The notes: generated by a model not told the origin, from the letters alone. Positions 44,999-55,815 are shown, numbered from the stretch's first letter. The stretch is DNA of 64,000 bases from Mixophyes australis (GCA_036250195.1 JAVHZZ010000003.1:90292918-90356917); one strand, 5' to 3'. Numbers and translations: made by a program.

Positions 44999-45655
44999 AT
45001 GGATTCAAAGCAGTCCACATATGATCTGAATGAGCAACCAGGTTCTGTCACCAGTCCTGATGTTAGTGTTCCCAGTACGTCATCTGGCCAAGGCGATGTC
45101 AAACAACAGAGTGTTTTCAAATTAGTGCAAAAAACAAAAACCCAAAAAAAATTTACTGTATTGAAGCGAAAAAGAAGTGTAACTGAGCAAAAGTTAAGTG
45201 ACGATAAAAAAAAAATTGCAAGCATGCCATACACACGCAGTGGCAAAGAGAGAATGAGGCCTTCACCTTTGGCTATTAGTGGCAGATCCCAAAAAGTTAC
45301 CCAGCCTACAATTGGTGCACAACTACTGTTACGCGTCAAAGCCGAGCTGCAAGATAACAGTGAGGCATTACAGGAGAATATTTGCTCTGATTCACAAATG
45401 ACAACAATCCCTGTGGAGAGTCCATCCAACAGTGGGATGTCTAATCGTGAGCATTCTGCTGATGTGTGCCTTAATAGCCCGAGTGTAGCCGGTGATACCC
45501 AAATTGAGGATGCCACTTTGGAATTAGAAGAGGATGAGGGGGAGATTTGTGTAGGCGACGAGGGCGCTAATGATGATGTTGATGATTATGATGCAGACAG
45601 ATACCAAATTGCCTTTCTCAATTTCTATTTATATTCTAGATTATATAACGGCTGA
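44999..45655 (+). CDS. 218-codon ORF of hAT element 3, unknown function
   Basis: ATG at 44999, stop after YLYSRLYNG. The N-terminus is Ser/Thr/Pro/Gln rich. Residues about 41-80 are strongly basic (KTKTQKK, LKRKRS, DDKKK), like a nuclear-localisation region. MPYTRSGKE and LLRVKAELQDNSEALQENICSD follow, and then an acidic tail (LELEEDEGE, NDDVDDYDAD). The central two motifs are conserved in the broken copies within hAT element 2 (12295-12893), so this was a real protein of the family. No BED finger, RNase H fold or hAT dimerisation motif is seen. The last about 20 codons already lie in the second 100-bp array, so the natural C-terminus may be lost. It may be the first exon of a transposase. 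Confidence 0.55.
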   Translation: MDSKQSTYDLNEQPGSVTSPDVSVPSTSSGQGDVKQQSVFKLVQKTKTQKKFTVLKRKRSVTEQKLSDDKKKIASMPYTRSGKERMRPSPLAISGRSQKVTQPTIGAQLLLRVKAELQDNSEALQENICSDSQMTTIPVESPSNSGMSNREHSADVCLNSPSVAGDTQIEDATLELEEDEGEICVGDEGANDDVDDYDADRYQIAFLNFYLYSRLYNG

Positions 45656-45940
45656 ATAGTTTTCTATTTTACTCCTAGTGGAGAGAGGATCTGATGCAGA
45701 CAGATACCAAACTGCCTTTGTCCATTTCAATTTATATTGTACAGTATATAACGGCTGAATTTATTAGTATTTTATACAAGTTGAGGGGGGCCTAGAGAGA
45801 CAGAAACCAAACTGGCTTTCTCCATGTCAATTAATATTGTACAGTCTATAATGGCTGAATTTTTTGTTTTTTTAAAAAAGTGGAGGGGGCCTATAGAGAC
45901 AGAAAGCAAACTGTCTTTTTCCATTTCTTTACATATTTAA
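45590..45940 (+). repeat. Second tandem array, about 100-bp unit, four copies
   Basis: Phrases of the form GACAGATACCAAACTGCCTTT recur at about 45598, 45697, 45797 and 45895, with TATAACGGCTGAAT between copies. The sequence is unrelated to the first array although the period is nearly the same. The first copy overlaps the 3' end of the ORF. Confidence 0.75.
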
Positions 45941-46185
45941 CTTTAAGTGTAGGGTGTAATATAGATTCAAAGACGATGGCTGCATTGCCAATATGCATAG
46001 ATGGAGAGGAAGACAATCTGTTTTGTGTGTAGAATAAATGAAGGCCTACCAACGAAGAATTAAACAGTTTTTTTGGATGATTTATTACCTCAACAATTAG
46101 ATTACTTATCTCTAAAACAGTTGGAGCACTAAATTGGGTTATTTTAGGCACAAAAACATGTATTTTCCAACAAAATAGCAAAACA

Positions 46186-46300
46186 AAACCAAACAAAACC
46201 AAAACCAAAACCAAAACACGCAATGGCGGTTTTGCAAAACCAAAACCAAAACCAAAACACGACGGTAATCCAGATCCAAAACCGAATCCAAAACCAAAAC
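46186..46300 (+). repeat. CCAAAA-type array near the hAT right end
   Basis: Repeats of AACCAAAACC and ATCCAAAACCG. The inverse, TTTTGGATTCGG, lies at the left end of hAT element 1, which confirms that the two elements share this subterminal region in opposite orientation. Confidence 0.85.
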
Positions 46301-46331
46301 ACGGGGGTCAGTGACCATCTCTACTTACAAT

Positions 46332-46714
46332 TGAATGAATGGTAGCAATTCCAGAGATAAAGTTCAAAAAGCATAACAAATAATCCGGAAAACAGACTCA
46401 AAGTCCTAGAGCTGTGGTGTGGAAACAGTTCCGGTATTCAAGAATGATGCATAGTGTATCAGAATGCTGCTGGATAGAACAGCATGACAATCCCATCCAA
46501 ATAATGGTGATATAAGGTGCTGGTGGCAATAGACTTACCCCTAAAGGGTTGGTATGCTGTAATACCTCCCAAGATAACTGCCTCTATGTAACGAGAGCAG
46601 TGTGATCCAAGGTAGACTGGTGCAGTCGCGGCCGCGGCTGACACCAAGGTGCGCATGCGCATGCGACAGGAGCAGAGCCGGGTGTTAGCGCTGTTCCTCG
46701 ATCGGTTCTGTCGG
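46332..46714. other. Dispersed DNA between two transposons
   Basis: Continues the sequence interrupted by hAT element 3. It becomes GC-rich at 46620-46700 (GCGGCCGCGG, then GCGCATGCGCATGCG). No gene. Confidence 0.4.
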
Positions 46715-46718
46715 TTAA

Positions 46719-47737
46719 AATTGGCAGCATCTGCTGCCCCACCTCGCTATGTTAAGTATGTTTTAGTAGTGAATCAATAATCACAATAGTAAATTGTTAT
46801 AGGATCCTACATTTTTAAACTCTCAATAATGATTATATAATCTCTTTTAGTGTCCTAATTGATATAATAAAACAAACGCTATTTAAAATTTGACAGATAA
46901 ATAAATATTATATCTGAAAATTAACTAGGTGCAAGAGAGAAAAAACACTGAGAAATGCGCTGCACTAGGTTCAGAAAGCTCTATACAAATAGCAGTCTCT
47001 GTATGGAGATGGAACTGAATAAAAGGCTTATTCCCTACCTAGTGGAATGCTGTGATACTATCACTCCTGAATCAATGCTATCTTAAGAGTTGTCTACTTA
47101 TAATTAAAACAGAGAAAAGAATGCTACTCTAAGTGGTTCACTTCCAGAATATACCAGGGTTAGTGCCGCTGAATAATGTTGTTTAGGACTAGAAAAGAAA
47201 GGATCTATTATAATAAAGCATAGCGCGGTGAACGCCGACACGCGTTTTGCATACTCGCCTTAACAAGGCCTTGTTAAAGCGAATATGCGTCACTACCCTT
47301 GGTATATCCAGGGCGTGAAACGCTTAGAGTAGCATTCTTTTTTCTATTTTCATTATAAGTAGGCTACTCTTAAGCAAGCATTGATTCAGGAGTGATAGTA
47401 TCACAGCATTCCACTAGATAGGGGATAAGCCTTTTATTCAGTGCAATCTCCGTACAGAGGCTGCTCTTTGTATAGAGCTGTCTGAACCTGGTGCAGCGTA
47501 TTTCTCAATAACTTTTCTCTCTTTCACCTAGTTAGTTCTCAAATATAATATTTATTTATCTGTCAAATTTTAAATAGCTTTTGTTATATTATATCAATTA
47601 GGACACTAAAAGAGATTATATAATCTTTATTGAGAGATTAAGAATTTAGAATCCTATAACAATCTACTATTGTGATTATTGATTCACTACTAAAACATAC
47701 TTAACATAGCAAGGCGGGGCAGCAGAAGCTGCCAATT
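46719..47737. mobile_element. TTAA-flanked foldback, 1,019 bp
   Basis: Two arms of about 500 bp are inverted copies of one another (for example ATTGGCAGCATCTGCTGCCCC against GGGGCAGCAGAAGCTGCCAAT, and ACTATCACTCCTGAATCAATGCT against its inverse). The centre, near 47235-47300, holds CGCGTTTTGCATACTCGCC and a smaller palindrome around AACAAGGCCTTGTT. TTAA borders both ends (46715-46718 and 47738-47741). A TTAA duplication is typical of the piggyBac and Kolobok superfamilies, and the superfamily is not settled. The element is non-coding, so it would move in trans. Confidence 0.8.
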
Positions 47738-47741
47738 TTAA

Positions 47742-48659
47742 TCACACATTTTGGACCTTTGTCACTGTTCATTTTTGTTTTAAAATATTTCGCTACTGTT
47801 GGCCCATTGGCCATTTAGGGATCATTTTAATGTTTATCCAATAAAGTATTTATTTTTAATTATTACTCCATCACTCTAAGAGTGCCCCTATTTATAGTCC
47901 ATGCTTTCTTTCTTTTCCTTTTGTTAATTTCTATGAGCTATACATGGTAGGGGAGCACCACCAAAGTAATTGTTGGAAATTTACAATTCAATTATATATT
48001 ATATATAACATACAGGGTGAGTGATTGCCTGGTGCGGTGGATACTTTCTTTGCAACTGATCTGTACCACCTCAAAGTTGTTAGAAAGGTTCTTTTGCTTG
48101 AAGAAAAGGGATGTGCATCCTCCTAAACTCGCCTTTTCTCCCCCTTGATTCATTTACATATTCTTGAAAAGAATCTTGTTTTGCATTTAGATGTAAAAGT
48201 AGGCACACATGTGCCTAATCTGGACCTGTCTAACCCCATCAGACTGTGCAAACATCTGCAGTTCCACAGATGCTGCCGTCTTGCCCACAAGTCCATGTGC
48301 GTACCTGATTTGTTTGCTTAGATGTAGTTCTGCTTTTGCACTTTCATACATGAGTTTCAATTCTAAATCACAGTTTTAAAATAGCTGTTCCGTTTTTCTA
48401 TGCTACCTGAGAAAGCAGACATTATGGGCTTGACTCATTAAGAAGCGTAAGTGGCTGTTTTGAGCGTATTCTGCGCGTGCGCATTTTTTTAAGCACGTTT
48501 AGAATATTTTTGGTGTTTTTTATTTTGTACATACAAATTGAATTAAAAACGTTGAAGATTTGGATAGTAAAGATTACAAACACAGATGTTGGTAATTATT
48601 ACTGTGTTTGTGCATTTTTTATTAAAATAATGTGGCTTGAACAAGGTGTATGGCTTTTT
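47742..48659. other. Unannotated DNA
   Basis: The first about 220 bp may be the right end of an older element interrupted by the foldback and by hAT element 3. The rest is AT-rich with no gene. Confidence 0.4.
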
Positions 48660-49075
48660 ATAATTTTATTTTGTAATACTACATGGCACAATGGGCCCTG
48701 TGTGTCAGGGAATGCTGGCACTTGTGGTTTCCCCAAGTGCCAACATGCCTTGGCTGCCATGAGTATGCTGGTGCTTATAGTAATACAAGTACCAGCATGC
48801 CCAGACTGATAATGGCAGCATGGGCCTTCTGGGACCTGTAGTTCTATAAATCAGAATAGTGCCTGCATTTAAAATAAAAAAATTTATTACCCCACACCAG
48901 CTGACCAGGGGTGTGTGAAGCCCCTAGTGCTGTCAGCACCGGACTGGGTAGCCTTGGGGTGGGGGGTTCTTTTGCAGACCCCAACTTTCTAGGGAACCCA
49001 GCCCCATGCTGTCTAGCCTGGGGCTGGTTGGCATCATGTAAGGGGGACCCCACGCTGTGAGTTCCCCTGCTTTAG
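48660..49075. repeat. Dispersed repeat with TGCTGGCACTTG motifs
   Basis: Motifs such as AATGCTGGCACTTGTGGTTT, CAAGTACCAGCATGCC and GGGACCTGTAGTTC recur in direct and inverted form over 48700-48845. A GC-rich segment ends with GGGGGACCCCACGC. The internal repetition suggests a mobile or amplified sequence. The family is not identified and the ends are uncertain. Confidence 0.4.
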
Positions 49076-51066
49076 GGCCACCAGCCCCGGCAGGCTGCTG
49101 CACGAGCTGACAGTTACGTATTCTACAGTATCCTCTGTAGTAAGGGCCGCCAAGAGGTTTTTTGAGCCCCGGTACCGAAATTCTTTTGAGCAATCAGAGG
49201 ACAGCAGTGGTACTTATATCACTTTAGTCCTTAGCAAATAGGCCCCAAGCAATGGCTACCTACCTGTGATGGCATAACTTACCGGCTTGGGGCTTCGGTA
49301 AATAGGGAGAAGTTCTAAATCCTGCAAAAGAAAACCTTTCACAGAATTTAGAACTTATCTCCCTTTAATAAATAAACCCCTACATCTTTAGTGTTTGGCT
49401 TGCAAGCTTCAAAGTAACAGATACACTCTGCACAAACTAGTTAATTTTTGATTAAGTAAATGGTATTATTAATGTCAGGAGACATTAGTGCATGTTATTG
49501 ATAAAGTTATTTAAATTCCATTGATATCACTAGAGCTCTACTTTCCTAGTACAGAAATGTTTCTTAAGGACTGAACATTTTCCAGGCTTGTAGCAAACAA
49601 AAATGTACTGGCAGCATCGATAAAAGAAATGTAGGTAAGGTGCAATTTGTGCAATGTGTTATCTCCTAGGTTATGCTGTGCAAAGCATTGATTGTCACTA
49701 GACCATGGTCTAATTCATTCCTACAACTGGAACACCGAATTTCTATTATTGTTCTGACATGGCTGGCATGCAAGAGCTTAACTACTGACCTGTAATAATG
49801 CTCCAGTGGAGCAGTCTTAATTTTCCTGATGTATACTAAACATACCAAGTAATATAATCTTGACATTCTGAAAATAAAAATCTTTTTGTTACAGTATTTT
49901 TCTTACTCACCGATTATTTCCATCCACAGTTAGTCATAAGATACAAGCAAAATGCAGCACGTACATTTAAATCTCCCTTGTGTGTTGCAAGCTACATCTA
50001 TCAAATCATTCACTACACAAGCATCCATTAGAAAATTGAAATAATTTTGCAGAGGGTACTGAAAATCTTCATAAACAACACTTTTTAAAAAATGTAGCTC
50101 ATCTACAATTTAAATGCATTGCAATCACTGATTGTGCTCACTATAGGATTGGCAAATATTACACAACAATTTGTCTTTATATAAACAAGAATTGATTCCG
50201 CAGCAAGATGATTTGTTTCATCAGCATGTAATAAGGTAATGCAAATCTGCTGGCAAGGCAATCGGGCTGGGGCTGAAAAGAAGAAAGTAATAATTTGTAG
50301 CAAACTGGATGATATCAATCAGGGGATAAGCGTATGTCTTATTGTATCAAGATGCTAAACTCATTACTTTGCAGGCTTTATTTTCTGGATGTGCCCCATG
50401 TTCAAAGTTATTACTTTAGCTAAATAATCTGTGCTAGGCATACATTATGCTGTATTGCATTTTGCACTTAACCATTCAGTGCTATAACAGTGTGCCATCG
50501 TTATTAAGCGGTGTTAACATGGTGTAAGTACTTTTGTACAAAGGAAATACTAAACACAACTAAAAAAAAGTAAATGATGCTTGAAGTTGTGAAATAGATC
50601 TTTGTAATGTACAGACTCAGTTATATAGTGTCCAGCATTGGCAGGGCTAGATTTAGAGTTAGCACCTCCCACTGTAAGTGAATATGTCATAAAAAAGTAC
50701 TGGAACTTCATACAACAGATATTTGCCCCTTAAGCCAAGACTCACTTCTACAATATTCTTACTATGAAGCCATGGTGACTGATAAAGATCAAGCAGCAAA
50801 AACAATAAAAGTGTAGGGAAAACCTATAACCATTTGCTGCCACTTAGACTGTGCTGTCCTAGGCATATCTCTAGTTTGCCTATGTGAACAGCACTGAGTA
50901 CAGCTCTGATTGGGTATTGTTTGGTGCTGCGCTGGAATGTTTTGTCATCATTGAAGATGCAATTTCCCATACAGGGGATGTCGATTACAAAGCACAAGAT
51001 AAGCAAGGGACAGCACAAAATATTCTTTGGTTGTGCTCTGCACATTGGTTTTGGGTTCATTTGCAA
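49076..51066. other. Unannotated AT-rich DNA
   Basis: No gene or repeat family was recognised. Confidence 0.45.
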
Positions 51067-51851
51067 AGGAGCAGAATCTGGCACAAGCTGATGGGAGGAG
51101 TTGAGGAGAGCGCGGACTCTAGCACCTAGTTTTGAAAAACAGCGTTTTGCAGTGACCTTATCTGTGAGGAGATTGTATGTTCTCCTCGTGTTTGCGTGGG
51201 TTTCCTCCGGGTGCTCCGGTTTCCTCCCACACTCCAAAAAACATACTGGTAGGTTAATTGGCTGCTTAAAATCCGATAAATGGCTGGAAAGAGAACATTT
51301 TTAGGGAACTGTCTTGATTCTTTGTGAAAACATGCACATGCATTTTCATTCAACAAAAACACTTGGATCGCATGCATTTTAAAACTTTCAGTTGGCTTTG
51401 AATGAAAAGAATAATTCAATGTGCACTTTTACCAATGTAAAAAAAAGCTTCAAAACCACAAAATTGCCATATGTTATAGGTAGTCCCAATGTCCCTTCGC
51501 TCTGATAATTAATTGAAGCCATAAATGAGCATAATCAAAGCAGTATTTAGAAGAAAAATATAACTTAATGAAAGCAGTGGTAAAAGAGGCTGGAAGTTGG
51601 ACTGCAATGTTACTCTATGGCAGTGTGTCTCTTCAGTCTTCTCCACTTCCCTGCAAACCTTTTTGTTTGTTGCGACCTCTCCAAAGGGCAGAGAGCAGGT
51701 GCTTGCTAGAATGTATTGCATGGTCCATATAAAGCAAACCAGTGCAAAAACCACCCTTATGAGGAGTGATTCAGTGCACTTTATAAACACTGCCCGGTAT
51801 CTTCAGACCTATAATGTTGCTGCAAGAGCACAGAGGGTTATTTAGTAGCTG
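51067..51851. repeat. 785-bp segment, probable source copy
   Basis: Matches 54864-55648 over its whole length at a constant offset of 3,797 bp, with about 20 substitutions (roughly 97.5% identity) and no net gap. It contains a headless V-SINE-like core at 51150-51270 (TCCTCCGGGTGCTCCGG) and the SINE-flanking DNA, so the similarity is not explained by a shared transposon alone. On both sides the flanking DNA is unrelated to the other copy. Confidence 0.93.
51150..51270 (+). mobile_element. V-SINE-like core, headless
   Basis: Carries GATTGTATGTTCTCCTCGTG, TGGGTTTCCTCCGGGTGCTC, CCTCCCACACTCC and ACATACTGGTAGGTTAATTGG. These are the central domain also present in the SINE at 21225-21515. The tRNA-like head is missing, so the copy is truncated at its 5' end. 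Confidence 0.75.
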
Positions 51852-52043
51852 GAACACGCAAATGTGAGCTAAAACCAAAACAACCATTCAACTAATTTTT
51901 ATCCGTCTATTGCAAGTTGGACAATGAAATCAAATGTCTGATTAATTGTGTAGATTTGTACCATTGAGCAATGTTAATAAATAGCCCAGTCTTGTATTAT
52001 GTCCAGGAATATTCCTTCCATGAAGTGCAGTGAGAAACTTGAC
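51852..52043. other. Short unannotated interval
   Basis: No feature seen between the 785-bp segment and the next MITE. Confidence 0.5.
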
Positions 52044-52475
52044 TAAGGCTAGGTACACACTACAGAATTTTACGACCAATGTCGGAAACGACATTTTACT
52101 AACAACTGAAGAAAAAAAAGTCCCGATCAGCATGTGATTCATGCATACACACTATACGTGTTTTGAAAGATTTACTCTCAGATCTGTGCTCTTCAGCTGT
52201 TATAACCATTGGCTGAAATGGTCATGACTCTGTGCAGTCAATGGAGATCCTGATCATGATGGCATACACACTGCAGGATTGGAAGGATGCCGTTCCATAG
52301 CTGAACGAGATTTATAGTTCTGCTGAACAACCAAAGCAAATGATGGTCTGTACTTTGGAATGACTATCCTTATTGGTCTAAGTGTACACACTAATGTGAT
52401 ATCAGGCTGAGCAGTCGTTTATCGGGTGATTGGCCGATAATAGGCTGAAAACACTGCAGTGTGTACCCAGCCTTA
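52044..52475. mobile_element. MITE with GGCTAGGTACACAC-type ends, 432 bp
   Basis: The left end TAAGGCTAGGTACACACTAC pairs with the right end GTGTGTACCCAGCCTTA. The flanks read GAC on both sides (52041-52043 and 52476-52478), giving a 3-bp duplication; a 2-bp TA duplication is an alternative reading. The interior is non-coding with weak inverted segments. It is probably a PIF/Harbinger-like or related DNA transposon derivative. Confidence 0.7.
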
Positions 52476-52478
52476 GAC

Positions 52479-54529
52479 GGCACCATTCAAGGGCCAGCTG
52501 AGATTAGGTTCTCACCTCACCCTGCCTGTCCCCCAATTCCCTAAGTGCTCTGGTCACCATCCTCTTTACAGAAATGTATTGCTGAAGAAGAGCAGGAAAA
52601 CACAAGTGTACTATGCCCTTTCCTTCAATCTCTGAGTGAGAGGAAACAGTATCAGCTCTCGTCATATCAATCACAACACATTATGTGGTGGTACAAGGGT
52701 TTGGAACATTCCTGGTTATACCTTTTTGTATTGATGTGTGAATCAAGCCATTGGCCAAATAGTCCTATTTTCCTCAAAATTATTTTTTTAAGTGTTTTGT
52801 GGCTCCTACCCATTTTGTACAAAGAAAACCAAGAGCAAACTTCAAGTGGAAACACATATAAATTATACACTTTTGCACATGCATTCGAAATGAGGTTCTC
52901 ATGTAGTATACTTGTGGTTTAAATGTGCCGGACACATATATGTGCATTTGCAGAAAACATGGGGCACATAGCTTTTCCCATTCATTTTAATAGCCCATTG
53001 TTTCAATTGGGTTACCAACATGTGTACTACATGTATAAATCCTGTTGAAATAAATTGGCTATCAAAATAAATGGAAAATTAAAAATGTAAACGGGAAGTG
53101 TAGCCCTCAAAAGTTCCAGCTGTAACAGGGTACAACCAGCTTGGGGTCATCATGCTATAGTGAAAACCTGACAAAGGCCAGAAAGCCTGAGCTGGTTCAC
53201 ACTATGAAGAGGGATACCTGCATTGTGAAGTCTCCTAGCCATAGAGGGAGCAAGTCTCAAACTGGTCAGCTAACAGCTGGGGTTACTTTGGAGGGGTTAC
53301 ACAATGGGGCTCCCACATACACAGACATCCTGCCCCACACTAAAAAGTACTGGGGCTCTTCCTAGCATCCGTGAGTTGAGGGGACCTGGGGAATATTGAG
53401 ATACCATCTTTGCCACCTCAGTTGTCCCAGTAAAATTGTAATGATCCATAAGATCCCATAAATGTTTACTGAAATAAAAGTCCCTTAATTCTAAGCTACC
53501 AAAGTATTAATAAAAAAATATATTTATTATTTGTTTGCATTCCTGTAATCCAATGGAAAATATTCTTAATTTATAATCCACTTTTAATGTTTTTTATTTG
53601 TAATCTATAAAAAAAAAACAAAAAAAACAGAAAATGTGAATATGTCTGCTAGTAGCCCCTACAATAAAAACAAATAAGCCTCCTTTACGGTTAGGAGCAA
53701 ATCCAGATAAGGGTTCAAGTTTACACATTGACAAACCATGCTGAGATTCGAAGAGTACCAATGTGTTTTTTTGCATACAAGGACAATACTGCCTCCTTTT
53801 GCATGAAGCACACAATCTCTGGGAAGTTTTTTTCTTACACTGCAATTTACAGCTGAGATAGGACACGCCCCCCATCTTTAAATCTGTCTGAACATTTTAC
53901 ATTCTCCATCCTGCAGCTAAGCATGATTTTGCCTTGCTGCAAAAATTACACATTTAGCTGGGTTTACTCCTAACTGTAAATGAGGCCCTTTATGTTTAGT
54001 AAGTCTTTGCAGTTTAAGATATAGAATATTTAGTCAAAAATATAGACTCAAATTTCTTATACAGGTTTTTTACTAGCATTTTCAATTCAAAAAGGACATT
54101 TTGATTAACAAATAAATTTTCATTTACGAAACTGCCCCCTTTTGGTTTCCCTAACCATATTATTATAACCAGAACATCAATTATTGTATTTACTAATAAC
54201 TTGGATTTAGGAGACTGTAATTATGCCCAATACATAGAATGTTCCTGTTCTGCGTTGATGTCTAATTTCATGTCCCCTGCAAACTCTCTATGCTCTTATT
54301 CTAATCCTTACTTAGGTCAATATAAGGGTATAAAGTACAGCTTCTCTGATTGCATTTTAATTCAACTCTAACTATTTACCATTTACCTTAATAATTCTTA
54401 TTCTATCATGAAGGCAGCTTCATAGCAAAAATTTCTGCGACACATCTTACAGTATACAAGTGTCGCCAATTCCAAATATAAAAGACAAAATTATACTTCT
54501 TAAGGTAAATGGTATATCTCTAACCTCCT
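52479..54529. other. Unannotated AT-rich DNA
   Basis: The 125-codon plus-strand frame at 52545-52922 shows no domain. No repeat family was recognised up to the LINE fragment. Confidence 0.45.
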
Positions 54530-54863
54530 CTCCATTCACATCCTTGGCCGCTCCCTGCGCTCAGCCAATGACCGTCGCCTCTCCTCCACTCTGATCACCT
54601 CTTCCCACTCCAGAATCCAAGACTTCTCCCGTGCTGCCCCCCTTCACTGGAATGACCTACCTCGTTCCATCCATCTTTCTCCCAATCTGTCCTCTTTCAA
54701 GCGGGCACTCAAAATTTACCTGTTCCTAAAAGCCTACCAACATTCCACCTAACCCCCTCATCTCCTCCTTCTGTTCTCCCCCTCTCTCCTCCCAGCCCCC
54801 CTGTTCTCTCCCCATTTACTTCAACTTGCTCCCTTTGTGCCTGAGTTCTGTCTACCCTCCCTT
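54530..54863 (+). pseudogene. L2/CR1-like LINE: ORF2 C-terminus and start of 3' UTR
   Basis: The plus-strand frame reads LGRSLRSANDRRLS, then SRAAPLHWNDLPRSI, then SSFKRALKIYLFLKAY and a TAA near 54750. The pattern (R...D..F...AP..WN.LP..., then L..FK..LK..LF) is the C-terminal end of L2/CR1-class ORF2. The element is 5'-truncated, as usual for LINEs. The 3' UTR begins after the stop and is interrupted at 54863 by the duplicated segment. Confidence 0.8.
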
Positions 54864-55648
54864 AGGAGCAGAATCTGGCACAAGCTGATGGGAGGAGTTG
54901 AGGAGAGCGCGGACTCCAGCACCTAGTTTTGAAAAACAGTGTTTTGCAGTGACCTTATCTGTGAGGAGATTGTATGTTCTCCCCGTGTTTGTGTGGGTTT
55001 CCTCCGGGTGCTCCGGTTTCCTCCCACACTCCAAAAAACATACTGGTAGGTTAGTTGGCTGCTTAAAATCAGATAAATGGCTGGAAAGGGAACATTTTTA
55101 GGGAACTTCCTTGATTCTTTGTCAAAACATGCACATACATTTTCATTCAACAAAAACACTTGGATCGCATGCATTTTGAAACTTTCAGTTGACTTTGAAT
55201 GAAAAGAGTAATGCAATGTGCACTTTTACCAATGTAAAAAAAAGCTTCAAAACCACAAAATTGCCATATGTTATAGGTAGTCCCAATGTCCCTTCGCTCT
55301 GATAATTAATTTAAGCCATAAATGAGCATAATCAAAGCAGTATTTAGAAGAAAAATATAACTTAATGAAAGCAGTGGTAAAAGAGGCTGGAAGTTGGACT
55401 GCAATGTTACCCTATGGCAGTGTGTCTCTTCAGTCTTCTCCACTTCCCTGCAAACCTTTTTGTTTGTTGCGACCTCTCCAAAGGGCAGAGAGCAGGTGCT
55501 TGCTAGAATGCACTGCATGGTCCATACAAAGCAAACCAGTGCAAAAACCACCCTTATGAGGAGTGATTCAGTGCACTTTATAAACACTGCCCGGTATCTT
55601 CAGACCTATAATGTTGCTGCAAGAGCACAGAGGGTTATTTAGTAGCTG
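54864..55648. repeat. 785-bp duplicated segment inserted into LINE 3' UTR
   Basis: Copy of 51067-51851. The LINE reads ...CCCTCCCTTAGGA on the left and resumes ...CTGTTCTCCATACC on the right. Compared with the undisrupted LINE tail at 9050-9290 (minus strand), about 40 bp of LINE are missing. The left junction shares AGGA and the right junction shares CTG between source and target. No terminal repeats, poly-A tail or target duplication accompany the insert, so it did not move as a transposon. Confidence 0.88.
54947..55067 (+). mobile_element. V-SINE-like core, copied within the duplication
   Basis: Same headless core as 51150-51270, differing at a few positions. It arrived as part of the 785-bp copy rather than by its own transposition. 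Confidence 0.75.
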
Positions 55649-55815
55649 TTCTCCATACCTGTTCTTCTGCTCCGTCTTTACTGCATTAGCCTGCCTGGAG
55701 TCTCTGAAGTTTTTTGTTTACTGTTTGTAATGGTTCACCTTGTTTAGTCTACTGTTTGTGCTGTGTACGACGCTGCGGAACTCTTGTGGCGCCTAACAAA
55801 TAAAGGATAATAATA
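55649..55815 (+). mobile_element. LINE 3' UTR and tail
   Basis: Continues the LINE interrupted at 54863. It contains CTACTGTTTGTGCTGTG, GCTGCGGAACTCTTGTGGCGC and a terminal AATAAAGGATAATAATAAT. It matches the minus-strand copy at 9050-9290. Confidence 0.8.

Larger units (their letters stand above)
43223..46323 (+). mobile_element. hAT element 3, 3,101 bp with arrays and an ORF
   Basis: The ends are TAGAGATGG and CCATCTCTA, bounded by a perfect 8-bp duplication CTTACAAT (43215-43222 and 46324-46331), which identifies hAT. Order: GC-rich 5' end with a TATA block, a 14-copy 100-bp array (43570-44985), a 218-codon ORF (44999-45655), a second array of about 100-bp units (45590-45940), a CCAAAA array (46186-46300) and the terminal repeat. 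No transposase domain was recognised, so it is probably non-autonomous. Confidence 0.88.

Noticed and set aside
44959..45516. 185-codon minus-strand ORF opposite the hAT-3 ORF
   Set aside because: The plus-strand frame has an ATG, biased composition and a homologous peptide at 12.5 kb. The minus frame is its complement.
51067..55648. Explaining the two 785-bp copies as two insertions of one SINE
   Set aside because: The SINE core covers only about 120 bp of the shared 785 bp, and no SINE ends or target duplications coincide with the limits of similarity.
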